A stretch of DNA of 64,000 nt from Delphinapterus leucas (GCF_002288925.2 NW_022098037.1:307247-371246), one strand, 5' to 3'; shown: positions 11,981-24,460, counted from the first letter of the stretch. Made by a program: numbers and translations. The notes: generated by a model from the letters alone, not told the origin.

Positions 11981-13802
11981 AGTGGCACTACCGTTTTCTG
12001 CCTACAGATTGGCAAATGGTAGCACTATTTGTATGAAATATTTTACACTTGTTTTTTTGGCAGCCTCAGGCCTTGACTCCCAGGCAGTATTAAGAGCCTA
12101 CAAAAATATTTGTACGCCAGTCACTCTAGAACTGACTTTTTTCTCTTTTTTTTTTTTTTTTGCCTTTTTTTAGGCAGAGGAAGTGCCTTAGACAAACCAG
12201 AATGCCTCTGAGAGGCAGGTAGTTTTTGACAGTCATCATCACTTCCAAATACAAAATAGGAAACCAACCTCATCATCCCGTGTTTCAATCCAGCCGTACG
12301 TGTGCCTCCATCGCAAACTCTCCCTGATGTTGAAAGGAGGTTTAATTTGAACTTAATGTCTGTGATGGACGAACTAGTCATCAAGGGTCAGGTGAATTTA
12401 TGGCTTTGGAGAATTGCTGATGAAAGTCCCCGTGGTCCCGAGAAGGAGAAGGAGATGACACAGGTGGAGGAGAGTTTGGGCGCAGATGTGCTCCCTGAAA
12501 GCAGGGCTCCCCAGGATGGCAGAATATGATGACACGCTGGAAGTACTGCACTTGGGGGTGATGGTTAATGAAACTCGCTGGCTTCCTGTTCTATTTTTGT
12601 CGTATTCAAATTAGCTCAGCGCTCAAAGATGAAGCCATGGGGCCTAAATTCTTAAGAATTAAAAAAAAAGAGAGAGAAGAGGAAGAAGAAGAAATAAAAT
12701 GCTTGTGAAGTCAAATGCACTGTTGGGGACCACACCTCACCCCACTCACATCCTTTCAGGGACTCCCCGGAGCTGAATGTGGTTATTATTTAGTTGCTTT
12801 TCAATCTCGCATGATTCATGAATTTTCAGTTTTTCTTAAAACTTACTGTCACTAGTTCTCCTCCACCCCTTCGTTTTAACCTTGGGCCTTGAGGAGGCAG
12901 AGGTAACAGATGTTTTGTTCTTTTCCTTGATACCGTTCGGGGGATGTCTGTGGAGCCCAACACCATTCGGAAATCACAGGGCCCTTGGTGTTCATTCTTC
13001 TTGTTAAGTTGGCGGCCCTGCTGGTGAGGCAAGAGTTTCCAAGTTCGCGTGACCTAGAGTGACAGAGACAGGCGTCAAGCAAAGCGGTGATCTCACCTTT
13101 CAGCTTATGATGGTGTTTATCAAAGTAGTTGGCCCTGACCCCAGCTTAACATTTATTTGGGGGCATCCTCTGAGCTGGCCGACTTGGCAAAGTGGCCCTG
13201 GCAAATGTTTTACCCAGTATCTTTTGATATAATTTGACATCTGTCGAAATAAATGTTATGTAGCAGATGGTTCTGGAATGTCTTATCAAATTCTTGGGAA
13301 GACTCTGCCCTTGCAATATGTTTATTTGATTATCATACTGCAAAGCACAAAACGGTCGCTTCCATTTTTTTTTAACAACAAAAAAAGTTACACAATGGGT
13401 TGATATTCTAGAAATGAATCGCAAACCTAAAATGTATACAATGTGTAAACCCTTTCTTGAGCTGTTCTGTACTAGGTTTTTCTAGAAGGGGGCTCTTTAA
13501 TTGTAGAATGCAGGAGAAGCTGTGTTTTGGATGTATTTGGCAATGTTATCTCGAGAGATGGCTCAGGAGTCTAAGTTCAACATGTCCACATTTGTTCTCT
13601 GCTCTGAGACATGATGGAAAAAATGCTCTGCTGGTTTCCTGTTGCTTTTCATGGTTTTAGCATCATGTTCTTATTCTTTCTTGAAATCAGTAATCCACTA
13701 TATAAAGCCTGGCATTTTGAACCGAAGCCAAGTATGAGAAAGTTTTAACTGATGCATGTGTGCTGCTTTGCTGCTACCCCCCTTTTTTTTCTTTTTTGTT
13801 AG

Positions 13803-13917
13803 GTGTACTTTTAAAGAAGATTGTGTGCATTTAAAGAACTCAGAAAACTGGCTGGATGTTTCATCTGGAGCTAAAAAGTGCCCTGAAATTTACCTATTTC
13901 GAAGCAGTAAAGATAAG
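13803..13917 (+). CDS. PLXNC1: PLXNC1 window exon 1: end of PSI 1
   Basis: The exon opens after a pyrimidine tract ending ttag and closes at AAG|gtaagagg. Its first base completes a codon begun in an upstream exon; the other 114 nt are 38 codons. The product begins CTFKEDCVHLKNSENWLDVS and continues through GAKKCPEIYLFRSSKDK. The paired cysteines and the following tryptophan fit the last part of the first PSI (plexin-semaphorin-integrin) cystine-knot module, which sits under the Sema propeller outside the cell. Intron phases are 1 at the left and 0 at the right. The next exon is 7.7 kb away. Confidence 0.95.
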
Positions 13918-14059
13918 GTAAGAGGAAAGATTTTTAATTGGTCTCTACTGTCTCATTTTACACAACTGACGCCGGCTTCCTTCTGTGTGTAAAATATCCA
14001 TTAGTGGTCAAATAAGCTTAGTTATGAGATCCTCATTATCAAATTATCAAACTCATTTA

Positions 14060-14170
14060 GTTAACTGATACTTAGTGCCCACCAGATGCCATACACTCTG
14101 CAAGGTGATGGGGAGGTAGCAGAGAATAAGACACATCATGGGCCTGCCCTCATGGAGTTTGTCATCTTAC
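14060..14170 (-). repeat. L2 remnant, antisense
   Basis: 'cccaccagatgccatacact' and 'gggcctgccctcatggagtt' match the antisense L2 3' end. Confidence 0.5.
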
Positions 14171-14246
14171 GCAGCTAAAGATGACCTTTATTTGTTGAAA
14201 TTAAGGAAAAGATGGACTACTAATGTCGCAGAAAAATACACTGATA

Positions 14247-14444
14247 GGGACTTCCCTGGCGGTCCAGTGGTTAAGACTTTGCCTTCCAATGCAGGAGGTG
14301 CGGGTTGCAATCCCTGGTTGGGGAGCTAAGATCCCACATGCCTCGTGGCCAAAAAACCAAAATGTAGAACAGAAACAGTATTGTAACAAATTCAATAAAG
14401 ACTTTTAAAAATGGTCCGCATCAAAAAAAAAAAAATCTTTAAAA
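14247..14444 (+). mobile_element. tRNA-derived SINE, older subfamily
   Basis: The head reads 'gggacttccctggcggtcca', followed by 'gcgggttgcaatccctggtt' and 'agatcccacatgcctcgtgg', then an A-rich tail. It lacks the body of the subfamily seen at 17572 and 40228. Confidence 0.9.
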
Positions 14445-16159
14445 AAAACCCCACATTGATTAAAAAAGAGAGAAAAAAAATAAGTTCAGATTCATGGTCA
14501 AGATTCCTTAAATGTGTCTTAAGTGTCGAATTTTGTTGTTTTATGGTTTCTTTTCCTGATATGTTCAGACTTCTCTTGACAACTGTCTTATGTGCATGGC
14601 TTCAGGTGATGTTGATAGAGAGGGAGAGAAAGCAATGTGGGCAGTGAATATCGCAAGGGGGGTGTTCCCTGGAAAGTCCATGGGCTCTTGCTATGGCAGT
14701 ACCGCCATGGGCAGCACAGCAGCCCTGTCATTGGATGAGAGAAAGGTAGCAACGTGAGCATATTCAGGCATTTTCTGATTCACATACCAACTGCGCCCCA
14801 TGGGAGAATGGAATTCCTGCCTTGCAGTCTCGGTGGCTGGAAAGAGACATCTTCTCCCTAATTACAGCTCTTGTATTATGGATAACTGTACAGAATCACC
14901 AGCAGCAGCCTTGACCTGTCTGTTGAGCTCACTCTGTTTTATTTGAATGCCACATTAACAAGGAGATGGGTCGCCTTCTCTTTCCCCTTACACTTTGCCA
15001 TTTCAAATAGCAAGAACCGTACCACTTAAGATGATTTAACATTTAATAAAGGAGAGCCAGAGCATTTAATGAGGGATAAATAACAAAAAGAATCAAGCTC
15101 TCAGGTCATAACTGATCAGAACTCATGGATTTCAAGTTATCTGACTGTTGTCACTTTCTGTTGTCCTCGTGTGGGTGGCAGTGTGGAGGATGGGTGGGGG
15201 TGGGGGGGCAAAAAAAACCTGTCGAAGCCTTCATCCAAGCCTCCATCAGCCCTGCACCAGAATGAATAGATTCTGGGAAAAGGATGCTTACGCATCTAAG
15301 TAGAGGTATGGCCAAACTTTTATTTCTCTTATCAGTCTGCAGAATAGCCGACTTTAGTGCTGATAGAGACTGGTAGAAAATACCATGATCATTGAATACA
15401 CCCAGGACTCCGATGAGTTAAGATTACACAAAGCTTTTTTTCTTTTATCATTTTGAAAATGTTAAGGGTAGTACTTCGGCTCAGTGAGGTGAGGGAAAGT
15501 AACTTGTTCATTGACTGAAAAGTGCTGCTTACACAATTTGCTGACCTATCTTTGGGTTCACTAGTATAAGTTAATCACCATTCACATCTAGTCTGGAACA
15601 TTACAAAAAATGTTTACCACCCAGAGAACTATGGGTGCTTTCTTCCCCACCCTGAGTCCCACTGTGGTTTGCCCTAATCCCTCTAGAGTCTTCCCACAAA
15701 GCCATTACCTCACTCTCTCCAGCTAACCACCACTCTCAAGGTAAAGGAGATACGAGTTTAGTAATTTGAGTAAAGCTATTCTTTGAACCCAACTTTGGGC
15801 TGATTATTTTAGTAATTTCGATAAGATGTCAGTCTCCATTTCTTGGTCATATTATTTCAAAGTATTTCCTATCTTGATTGTTAGCTGTGACTTGCCTGAA
15901 AGTCTTAGATCTTTGGTTATTTAAATAATTCCTTATCCCAGACCCATAGAGATGGAAGTCTATGGTTTTCCCTGATTCTATCTATTAGCTTGGTTCAAAG
16001 AGTGTTTGCTCACTGCCCATCATATACCTAATAACATTCTAGTAACTTTCGTGGTATGGGAAAAAAAGACCCATGTAATACAGAGACTCTGTTTCCAAGA
16101 AGCTTTGTCTCTTTACACAAGACAATGAGAAGACAGCGTATCCTCATCCTCGTTATGAA

Positions 16160-16900
16160 ATTGGCATTAAAAAGAAAGAATTAGAGCAATTCCAATTGTC
16201 TTGGAGGGACTTCATGAGATTTTGTTGAGTAAAAACATCAAGATGCAGAAAAGTATGTATAGCATGATCTTGTATTGATCCAAAAAATGTCCCTGTGTAT
16301 GTTCATGTATGTATGGCTCTATATGGTTATTTGAGCATGGAGAAAAACATGGAAGAATTCGTGCTAGGTTGTAAACATAGGCTCCCCTGATGGAATGATT
16401 CATGTGGTGGAGGAAAGGTCAGAGACAAGTAAAAAAAACAAACAAAAACACAAACAACTGAAATCCTCATACACACAGACAAACACAAAAAGGGATGCGT
16501 GACATCTCATTTTGCATTATGTAAAATTATATGTTTGTATACCTATAAAGAGATTTTTAACAGTCAGTAAAAATGGCTTATACTGATAAAAACAGAAAAA
16601 ATGTAGGAATAAAAGTATTTCCCACAAACAGCACGGTTCCTAAAGGAGAGACTAGAAATGTTCTTTTACACATCAGAACAGAAACATCAATTCCATCACT
16701 GACACAACCAACATTGTTTCTAAAGTTGTGTCCCGTGTAGTAATACAAGAAACAAGTAATAGAAATAATTATTAGAATGGAATAGACAAAAATATCATTT
16801 GCTAATCTTACGTGGTGGTTGTATATCTGTAAAATCTAAATATATTAGCTTTTAAAACTTTAATTGTTCAGTAAACATTCAAGTAACAATAACCTTACTA
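16160..16900 (+). repeat. Probable old L1 3' sequence
   Basis: AT-rich sequence such as 'gtatgtatagcatgatcttg' and 'tatacctataaagagatttt' resembles old L1/HAL1 3' regions. No clear protein remnant was read, so this is tentative. Confidence 0.4.
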
Positions 16901-17179
16901 CATGTAAGACAAACTGTTAACATCCATTAATAAAAGATCCCATTCATTAAAAACAACAGAAGTACTCAGGCACAAACTTGAAGAATGAGGTATATACCCT
17001 GTATTTTAAAATCATTTTTACTAGGAGATACATGTTGAAGCCAGCTACGAAAATAGTGATTTTGGCTATGCAACAGCTTGTCTTAAGCAATGGTAATAGT
17101 AATTAGATAGTGAGGCAGTGGTCTATTGATGCTATTTATAATTCATAATAGGAAAACCTTATCAATTAAAAGCATAAGC

Positions 17180-18590
17180 AAATATAAAAACAAAGACACA
17201 TAAGGTATTTTCTTGGAAGATATGAAAAACATCGTAAATATATCCAGACATATACTATGTTTCTTGGTGGGAAGAGATCATAAAAATGTCACTACTTCCT
17301 CAATCTATTTTCTAGATTTCATGCCACCCCAGTGAAAATTTGAATAGACTCTCTTAAAATTAATATAAAGTTCATCTGGAATAATAATATGAACTGGTCA
17401 AGAATATCCAAGATATATCTTGAAAAAATAAAATTATTTAAGCAAGACCATTTCCATATGATTGTAAACACATATATAGTGGCAATAATTTGGCCCATGA
17501 CTCTGGTTTAAAAATAGGAATATAGATCCATGGAATAGAGTAGAAAGCTCAGAAATAGATGTAAAAATTTTGGGGCTTCCCTGGTGGCGCAGTGGTTGAG
17601 AGTCCGCCTGCCAATGCAGGGGACACGAGTTCGTGCCCCGGTGCGGGAGGATCCCACGTGCCGCGGAGCGGCTGGGCCCGTGAGCCATGGCCGCTGAGCC
17701 TGTGCGTCTGGAGCCTGTGCTCCGCAATGGGAGAGGCCACAACAGTGAGAGGCCCACGTACCAAAAAAAAAAAAAAATAAGACGTAAAAATTTTAAAGAG
17801 CATTATCGTAAGAGGAAACAAAAGAATTATTTCATGAAAGTTGATGAAATAACTGGCTTACAATGTGGAAACATAGTTTAATTCACCTTTTTTACTTTAA
17901 ATATAAAATAAATTTTAGGCTAATTAAGAAATTCATCTAAAAACCTAACAGAAAGTAACTGAGCATCAGATAATTTGGAAGTATAATTTTCTGGCTCTGA
18001 AGGAATATATTCTGTAATAGCAAGAGAAAAATATTCATATACTTTTAAAAAAAATCTATACAAGGAAAAATAAGAGATGACTAAAGCACATACTTCAGGA
18101 AAAACATTTATGACAGGCAAAATATTAACTGCTAGATATGAAAGCTAGGAGAAAGTAAAAAGAAAAATCTAGAGACACCAAAAAGTAAGTGGGCAGAAGT
18201 GTATATTCTCACAAGAGGAGGTTTAGAGGGTTGGATATAGATATGGAAGTATGTTCAGCTTCACCAGTTATCAAATAAGTACAAATTAAAGTGAAAATAA
18301 GGTTTGCTGACACCTAGTGATGGCGATGCCAATTAACACAACCTTTTTGGAAAGCAATTTGGCGATATGTTTCAGAAGTCATAAATATATTCATTCTGCT
18401 TGAAGCACTAATTCCAGGCTTAGGCTTCTGAAGAAGTAATTTGAAAGAAAACCCATAAGCTTACAGATGTTATTGCAGCGGCATTTATAGACTTAGAAAC
18501 TTGGAAATAACCAAACTGGCAATAAGAGGAAAGGTTACATAAAGTAAGGTCTGTCGATAGAATGATAGAATATTAGGCGGCAAGAAGTTC
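17180..18590 (+). repeat. Old L1 remnant, sense, with nested SINE
   Basis: 'aaaattaatataaagttcat', 'caattaacacaacctttttg' and 'ggaaataaccaaactggcaa' follow L1 ORF2/3' sequence in the sense direction. The SINE at 17572-17777 interrupts it. Many stops; not a gene. Confidence 0.6.
17572..17777 (+). mobile_element. Cetacean-type tRNA-SINE (CHR-2-like), sense
   Basis: Full head 'ggggcttccctggtggcgca' and body 'atggccgctgagcctgtgcg', then a 15-base A run. The flanking duplication is 'gtaaaaatttt' at 17561-17571 and 17783-17793. Confidence 0.95.
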
Positions 18591-18699
18591 TTTGGCCCCA
18601 TGGACATTACTAGCTAATTGACACTCAGACTTCATATCTCATCTGATTCTTTGGGTCTTCATTCCCTCTTTATCCAACTTAACTCAAGAAAGTTATTAA

Positions 18700-19670
18700 C
18701 TTGGCAAGGATTCCCACGTTGGGTTCATTAAGCCAAGGTATCAGCTTTTTAACCATGCTTGCCTGGAACCCAAAGTCGCACAAAAATACCTTCAACTCCC
18801 TGGCTATCCTCTTCTTCCACTGCTTGAAAACACTTACTGTCCCCTATTTTCAGATCAACTCCAACTTCTTCTGCCCCATTGTTCCCCTGAAACTGAACTC
18901 CATGGAGCCATTCCAGCAGACACAATAAGTCCTCATCTTACTTGGCCTCTTGGCTGCATTCTTGAAACTCTGTCTTCCATCACCTTCCATGGCGCACCTT
19001 CTCCATCCTCTCTTCCTTCCTTCTTGACTATGCCTCGACCTCCTTTGCTGGCTCCTTCTCTCCCTGACTCTAAATGTTGGAGTTATTTCAGCCCCAGGTT
19101 TGGCTCTTCCTCTCTTCTGACTCTGTACTTTGTCCACAGACAATCTTATCCACTCCCATGACTTGATATACCATCTATATGTTGATGTCTCCTTTATCTC
19201 CCACGCAGATTGCTTCTGGGCTCCAGGCTTATTATATCTTCTTAATTATCACACAAGCATCTTGAACTACACACATCCAAAAATTGAAGTCTTGATCTTT
19301 CCACCCAAGGTCTGCCTCCTCGTGTGTCTCATTGCAATATACGGTACCTCTGTGTCCAACCATTTGCTTACCACATCCACATGCCCCACTTCCAGTCCTG
19401 CCCCATGCTACCTCTAATGGGTATATTGAAGCTGTCAATTCTTTCCATTTCTACTGTACCATCCTAGCCCCCAGGCTTCTATCATCTCTTAATGACCTCC
19501 ATCCCGTGTGACCCTCCGGTTTTCATCTAGCAGACTTTCCCACACTTCTGCTAGACTATAAGCTCCTTGAGGGCAAGGGCGGTAGCTGCTTGCTTCACTG
19601 AAGTAATCAGTGCCTTGTGTAGCACGTGGCACCTCCTAAAAGCTTGATAAATGTTTATGGAATAAATTAA
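18700..19670 (+). repeat. L2-like LINE remnant, sense
   Basis: The end 'tataagctccttgagggcaa' followed by 'gcttgataaatgtttatgga' is a typical L2 3' terminus. The upstream part, rich in tccttccttctt and 'tcttgatctttccacccaag', fits the L2 3' extension. Family name for the left half is uncertain. Confidence 0.5.
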
Positions 19671-20329
19671 TGCAATGATTACAGTTATGTAAATGCTATG
19701 TATGTGAGAACTGGAAGGCAATGTGGAAAATTTAAAACAGCTAGTGAAAATAGGACTTTAACAAGCTTTCCGGTGCTTCTGTTATGATGTTTGAGCAATG
19801 AATTCAATTTAAGACATACGTGTGTACAGGATAACAGGTGATAACGGTCATGCGCTGAGATGTGCGGTACAGGGAGAAATGCAGGGGTGAAGCACGCGTG
19901 AGAGTTCAGCCAGGTATTGAAGATGAGCTGCTGGGGATGGTCTGGGGTTCAGTAATATGTTCAGGTCCCCTGGAGAGGGTTGGACTTCAGTCCAGTGGAA
20001 GTTGGACTATAAGAACTTGCGTTCCAGCATGATCCTGTGGCTCAGAAACAGGATTTTTTGAAAATGGAAAGATGGGGGTGAGATCCCAGGGCTAGAAGAG
20101 ATTTAGCAACCGTATCAGAAGATGAGAGACAGTGGTTTTAGCTGGCTGTGCAGAGTCTGGGCAGAGGTCTGAAGTATAACAGAAGATGGACACCTGTCAC
20201 TCTTCATCGTGGGTGATAAGGTTACCACTTCCTATGGTCCCAGCTTCCTAAAATTTAGCCCACCTCCTCACCAGATCCCCTGCATGCACATGATGCGGAA
20301 GTGGTCTCCCATTGGCATATTATTTTAAC

Positions 20330-20455
20330 TTTCCTTTTTCTTCTTCTTCCTCTTTCTCCTTTTTCTTCCTTCCTTTCTCCCTCCCTCCCTCCATCCCTCC
20401 CTCCTTCCTTTCTCTCTTTCTCTCTTCTTTCTTTCTTTCTTCTTCTCCTCCCTCC
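20330..20455 (+). repeat. Long pyrimidine tract, CCTT/CTTT rich
   Basis: About 125 nt that are almost only C and T on the + strand, made of cctccctccctcc and ctttctttctttc blocks. It is a degenerate microsatellite. Confidence 0.9.
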
Positions 20456-20489
20456 TAAACATAAACAAATGAAAAAAAATTATGTATTT

Positions 20490-21485
20490 GGATGAGAATA
20501 CTTAATATCATAAAGATATAAAATCCCCTAAAATTAATGCATATATTAGTACAATTCCAGTTAAACTCACAGTCCCCACACTCCATTTGCATAAAATGAT
20601 CTTAAGGTTCATATGGAAGAATAATGTCTAGGAAATGTTAAGAAAATTATTAAAATAAAAATAGAGAGAGTTGGGCTTCCCTGGTGGCGCAGTGGTTGAG
20701 AGTCCGCCTGCCGATGCAGGGGACATGGGTTTGTGTCCCAGTCTGGGAGGATCCCACATGCCGCGGAGCAGCTGGGCCCGTGAGCCATGGCCGCTGAGCC
20801 TGCGCATCCGGAGCCTGTGCTCCACAGTGGGAGAGGCCACGGCAGTGAGAGGGCCGCGTACTGCAAAAAAAAAAATAGAGACAGTTGCCATAAATATATT
20901 TAAATCCACAGTAGTAAAAATTTGATGACATTGGAATAGAATCAGATCAATAGATAATTGGAACAGTGCAAAGTTCAGAAATAGCTTGCAGGTATATGGT
21001 GATTTAATATATGACAAAAGGAGTAGTTCAGTGGGAAAAGGAATTTTTTTTTTAGTAAATGGTTGTGACATAGCTGATTAACCATCTGGATAAAAATAAA
21101 GTTCGACCCTTATCTTACACTATACATAAAAATAAATTCCAGATGGATTAAAGACATAGTTTAAAAAATAAAGCAACAAAGATGGTGGAACAATATTACA
21201 TTTGTCCACAAGCAAGACTTTGGGAAGAACTTTATAACCAAGACAAGAAACCCTGCATTTGATTACATAAAAACACATTGTGTAGGGTAAAAGATACCAC
21301 ACATACAAATTGCAAGACAAACAGATCAGGAGAAACTATGTCAGAAATATGACAGATAAGGATTAATATCTGTACTATACAGAGAGCTCTTAAAATTGAT
21401 AAGAAAAATACACACAAAGCAGAAAAAATGGTCCAAGGATATGAATATGCGATTCACAAAAGAGCAAATTAAATAGCCAACAAAA
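20490..21485 (+). repeat. L1 ORF2 fragment, sense, with nested SINE
   Basis: Conceptual sense translation gives recognisable L1 ORF2 C-terminal pieces such as KINSRWIKD, DYIKTHCVG and FTKEQIK, separated by stops. It is split by the SINE at 20673-20872. Confidence 0.75.
20673..20872 (+). mobile_element. Cetacean-type tRNA-SINE, sense
   Basis: Head 'gggcttccctggtggcgcag', body 'atggccgctgagcctgcgca'. Flanks 'aaaatagagagagttg' and 'aaaatagagacagttg' are a duplication with one mismatch. Inserted in an L1. Confidence 0.95.
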
Positions 21486-21624
21486 CATCTCTTCCTTTAT
21501 ATTGGCAATCTAAGAAATTCTCCTTCTACGGCAAGTCAGAGGTGAGTTCATTTAAGGCTCTAGGATGGATGGAAATGATGGAAAAAACCACTAATTTGAT
21601 TCCTGAAATTTCTTCCCCACACAG

Positions 21625-21772
21625 ACGACAGTGACTGTGGTGGGAAGCTTCTCTCCAAGACACTCGGAGTGCATGGTGCAGAACGTGGACACCGGCAGGA
21701 TGCTCTGCAAGGGTAAAAGTGTATCCAATGAGACCTGCACCTGCAGCATCCCGACCAGAGCAACCTACAAAG
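21625..21772 (+). CDS. PLXNC1: PLXNC1 window exon 2: IPT-like segment, GC splice donor
   Basis: 148 nt, entered in frame 0 after ccccacacag. The product runs TTVTVVGSFSPRHSECMVQN and ends CTCSIPTRATYK. It belongs to the extracellular region between PSI 1 and PSI 2 and contains the sequon N-E-T. The donor is AAAG|gcaagt, a GC rather than GT start. It is chosen because AAA G joins the next exon's AT to give Lys-Asp and keeps the frame. The nearby GT at 21777 would give a TAG stop three codons into the next exon. Right intron phase is 1. Confidence 0.95.
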
Positions 21773-22169
21773 GCAAGTGGACTCTGTTATTTTTGTTGTT
21801 GTTGTTGTTAGAAAATGAAGCAGGCAGGAGAAACCTCTGAGTCCAGATTGCCCAGGAAACAAGTTAAATGACAGAATCTGAATAGTCCCACGCTGTAGAA
21901 TCTCTCTCCCCCTACCCCTTGCTTCCCACTTTTCCCCTCAGTCCCGCTCACCTCTGCTCCACTCATCACATGAGTGCAGGACCCCACAGTCACATGTGGC
22001 TGGAGAATGACAGAGGATGGTAAGTTGGTTAGGTGAGTGGAGTCAAGCCAGAGACCTTTGGGCTGACCTTACGTGGATGGTTCAGATAATTCATAGATCT
22101 GAACAGCTGGGAATGCCCTTGATGAGATGAGAAAACAGAACGGCCAACATTTTATCATCTTAAGTTCAT

Positions 22170-22830
22170 TGCATTTGTTCATTCATACAGGAAGTATTTA
22201 TTGAGCATCTATGTGCCAGACACTGTGCTTAATGGTAGGGAGGCAGTGACCGAAAACACTCCCCTGGTCCTTGTTCACAGTATTTAGAGCCTCTTGGGGT
22301 AGAGATGAGTAAACGGCACCTTACAGGGCAGTGGGTAGCATGCAGGGAACATAGCACACCATGGGAAGCACATGAAAAGGGCACCTAACTGGACTTGGGG
22401 GGGCAGGTGAGGGGGCAAGGAAAACTTCCTGGAGGATGAATAGGGTTGAGCTGGACAAAGAAGAAGGGGAAGAGTAATGCAGTCAGAGACCAACTAGTGT
22501 GATGGCCAAAAGGAGAGAAAAAGCTTTGTCTGAGGAGCCAGAAGAGGTTCTATATGGCCAAGGCAAATAAGGTAGAAAGCAGAATGATAGAAAATGGATA
22601 CCAAAGAAGGTACAAAGTGTCTGGCACAAAGTAGCCATTGATGATCAATAAATTTCTGTTGAATGAATGGCCGCAGGTGGAGAATGGGACAGGAGGAGGG
22701 AAGGGCTGAGTTCTGAAAGGTCAGAGGGAAGGGAAGCTGTGGCAGTGACCGGGTGATGGGACTGAGAGCTGAAACTGTTGAAGACAGGTAAGGGTGGAGC
22801 GAAGTGGGTGGATTCAAAGGATGGTTAGGA
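22170..22830 (-). repeat. L2 remnant, antisense
   Basis: 'gttcattcatacaggaagta', 'tgtgccagacactgtgctta' and 'gggcaaggaaaacttcctgg' are in the order of antisense L2. Confidence 0.65.
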
Positions 22831-22955
22831 GTTAATACAATGGACAGACTGAGGATTCATGAGTCCCTCTGGGTCAGGAAGAAGTAGAGTCAAGTTCGTG
22901 GGTTATTAAAATGCAGGTCTTGCTCACCTGTAACATAAGCTTCGGAAGTATTTGA

Positions 22956-23170
22956 TTATTATTATTTTTTTTTTTTTTGCGGTATGCGGGCCTCTCACTG
23001 TTGTGGCCTCTCCCGTTGCGGACCACAGGCTCCGGACGCGCAGGCTCAGCGGCCATGGCTCACGCGCCCAGCCGCTCCGTGGCATGTGGGATCTTCCCGG
23101 ACTGGGGCACGAACCCGTGTCCCCTGCATCAGCAGGTGGACTCTCAACCACTGCGCCACCAGGGAAGCCC
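22956..23170 (-). mobile_element. Cetacean-type tRNA-SINE, antisense
   Basis: A T-run on the left is followed by 'gcgggcctctcactgttgtg' and ends 'ccaccagggaagcc'. The 13-bp duplication 'cggaagtatttga' is perfect at 22943-22955 and 23171-23183. Confidence 0.96.
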
Positions 23171-23279
23171 CGGAAGTATTTGAGATCACCTTGGAAAGCT
23201 AGTTGATTGCTTTTTAAAATTTTTTAAAATCTTTTTTAAAAACTTGAAATATAGTTGATTTACAGTGTAGTGGATTGTT

Positions 23280-23770
23280 TTTACAGCCTCCGTCAACTGA
23301 ACCCAACCCTTTGTCTGCCCTTTTCTCTGCATGCCTTCCATATTCTGAGCAGGCAAACAAACCCACTTCCCGCCTCTTGCATTCAGCCAGCCAGTGGCCA
23401 TTGCCAAACCTTTGTTTGTGGCCTGTAGTGGCTTTGCCTCTTTCACCAAATCCTGTCTCCCTTCTGCTTTGAAAAGTCACCTCTTCCATATAGCCTTGAC
23501 AGATTCTGCTCTAATCATCCCGATCGTTCCAGTACCCTCTGGGTTCCCCACCTGCACCCCAATCTTGGTACCCAGGTGCTGCATGGAACTTGAACCACTC
23601 AGAGGGTGTTTCCTTGACTATACTGTCACTGTGCTTTTTCACCTAAATTATTTTATCTCTTCTAGAATAACTGCGAATGCTTCCAGAGCAGAGAGCATAT
23701 ATATTCGTTTCCTTGTGATATTTCCCAGTAGTATTTTGTGCACAGTTGATACTCAGGAAAGTACAACTCT
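23280..23770 (+). repeat. L2-like remnant, sense
   Basis: 'gaaaagtcacctcttccata', 'ttcacctaaattattttatc' and 'gagagcatatatattcgttt' are in sense L2 order. It overlaps the longest open frame of the window, which has no coding support. Confidence 0.5.
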
Positions 23771-24279
23771 TGCTAGTCTCCATCACTGGACACTTGTTGA
23801 TTCCATTGATATGTATTTTCACTGGGAGTCCCTCAGTACTTACTGTCCATATGTTCATGCTACTAACAATTATCAAGTGTCTGTTCAAATGCTCTTGCTG
23901 AGAGGTCACGCCAGCCCTCCAAACCTTCTTGTCTTTGGAACAGAGGATTATCATTTCACATATACCCACTTTATGTGAGCAGAATTTTATGTGGCATTCT
24001 GGCTTTCAGAATGAATGTTCCTGCTGAAGAGAACCCCTTAAAGTAAGGGTTCTCAGACTTTTGGAATCATATACTAATAATATTTCAGTTGAAAAATTAG
24101 GGGTGCCAACAAAGTTAGGCCAACTTCTTAATTTCTCAAGGAAAGACTTCTCATTTTAAAAGCATCATTTGCTCTCCCCGTTAATTCATAAAAGGAAGAA
24201 GATATTAATGCCAAAATGGGCGACAATGAAGATATCACAGAGTAGCCCTGGTCCCTGGCCACAGTAGGATTTGAAAGGC

Positions 24280-24460
24280 ACCGCTCCAGGCTGCCTCACC
24301 AAAACCTGGCTATACACAGTCAGTACATGGGGAGATTACAGACAGATTCCGGACATCCCCCAGCCCTGCTGAGTCAGAATATCTAGGAGTGTGGCTCTGG
24401 AATCTATATTTTCATCAATTTCTCAAGTGATTCTGATACACAACCAGATTTAGGGATCAC
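24280..24460. repeat. MER5A-like DNA transposon remnant
   Basis: 'ctgctgagtcagaatatcta', 'ctggaatctatattttcatc' and 'tcaagtgattctgatacaca' match the MER5A core. Confidence 0.55.

Larger units (their letters stand above)
1..13802 (+). other. Upstream intron of PLXNC1, no coding exon found
   Basis: This stretch holds only dispersed repeats (MIR, L2, two MLT1-type LTRs, two tRNA-SINEs) and unassigned sequence, for example 8830-10100 and 10320-11730. I looked for the exon that should precede the CTFKEDC exon, which would carry the PSI 1 motif C-G-W-C, and did not find it. The stretch is therefore most likely one long intron, but a very diverged exon cannot be excluded by eye. Confidence 0.65.
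13918..21624 (+). other. PLXNC1 intron, 7.7 kb
   Basis: Begins gtaaga and ends ccccacacag. It holds a tRNA-SINE (14247), old L1 sequence with a nested SINE (17180-18590), L2-like sequence, a long pyrimidine tract (20330-20455) and a second L1 piece with a nested SINE (20490-21485). I assign nothing in 14445-16150. Confidence 0.85.

Noticed and set aside
20628..21071. Recurring open frames with sequences like MVESPPADAGDTGSCPGPGR and GHGSRAQPLRGMWDLPG at many places
   Set aside because: They are the same frames read through copies of the tRNA-SINE on both strands, not genes.
21773..21780. GT at 21777 as the donor instead of GC at 21773
   Set aside because: It would put the next exon in a frame with an immediate TAG and break the conserved Lys-Asp junction.
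23394..23978. 194-residue open frame, the longest in the window
   Set aside because: It overlaps L2-like repeat sequence, has no recognisable domain, no splice context and no conservation I can name. Chance frame.
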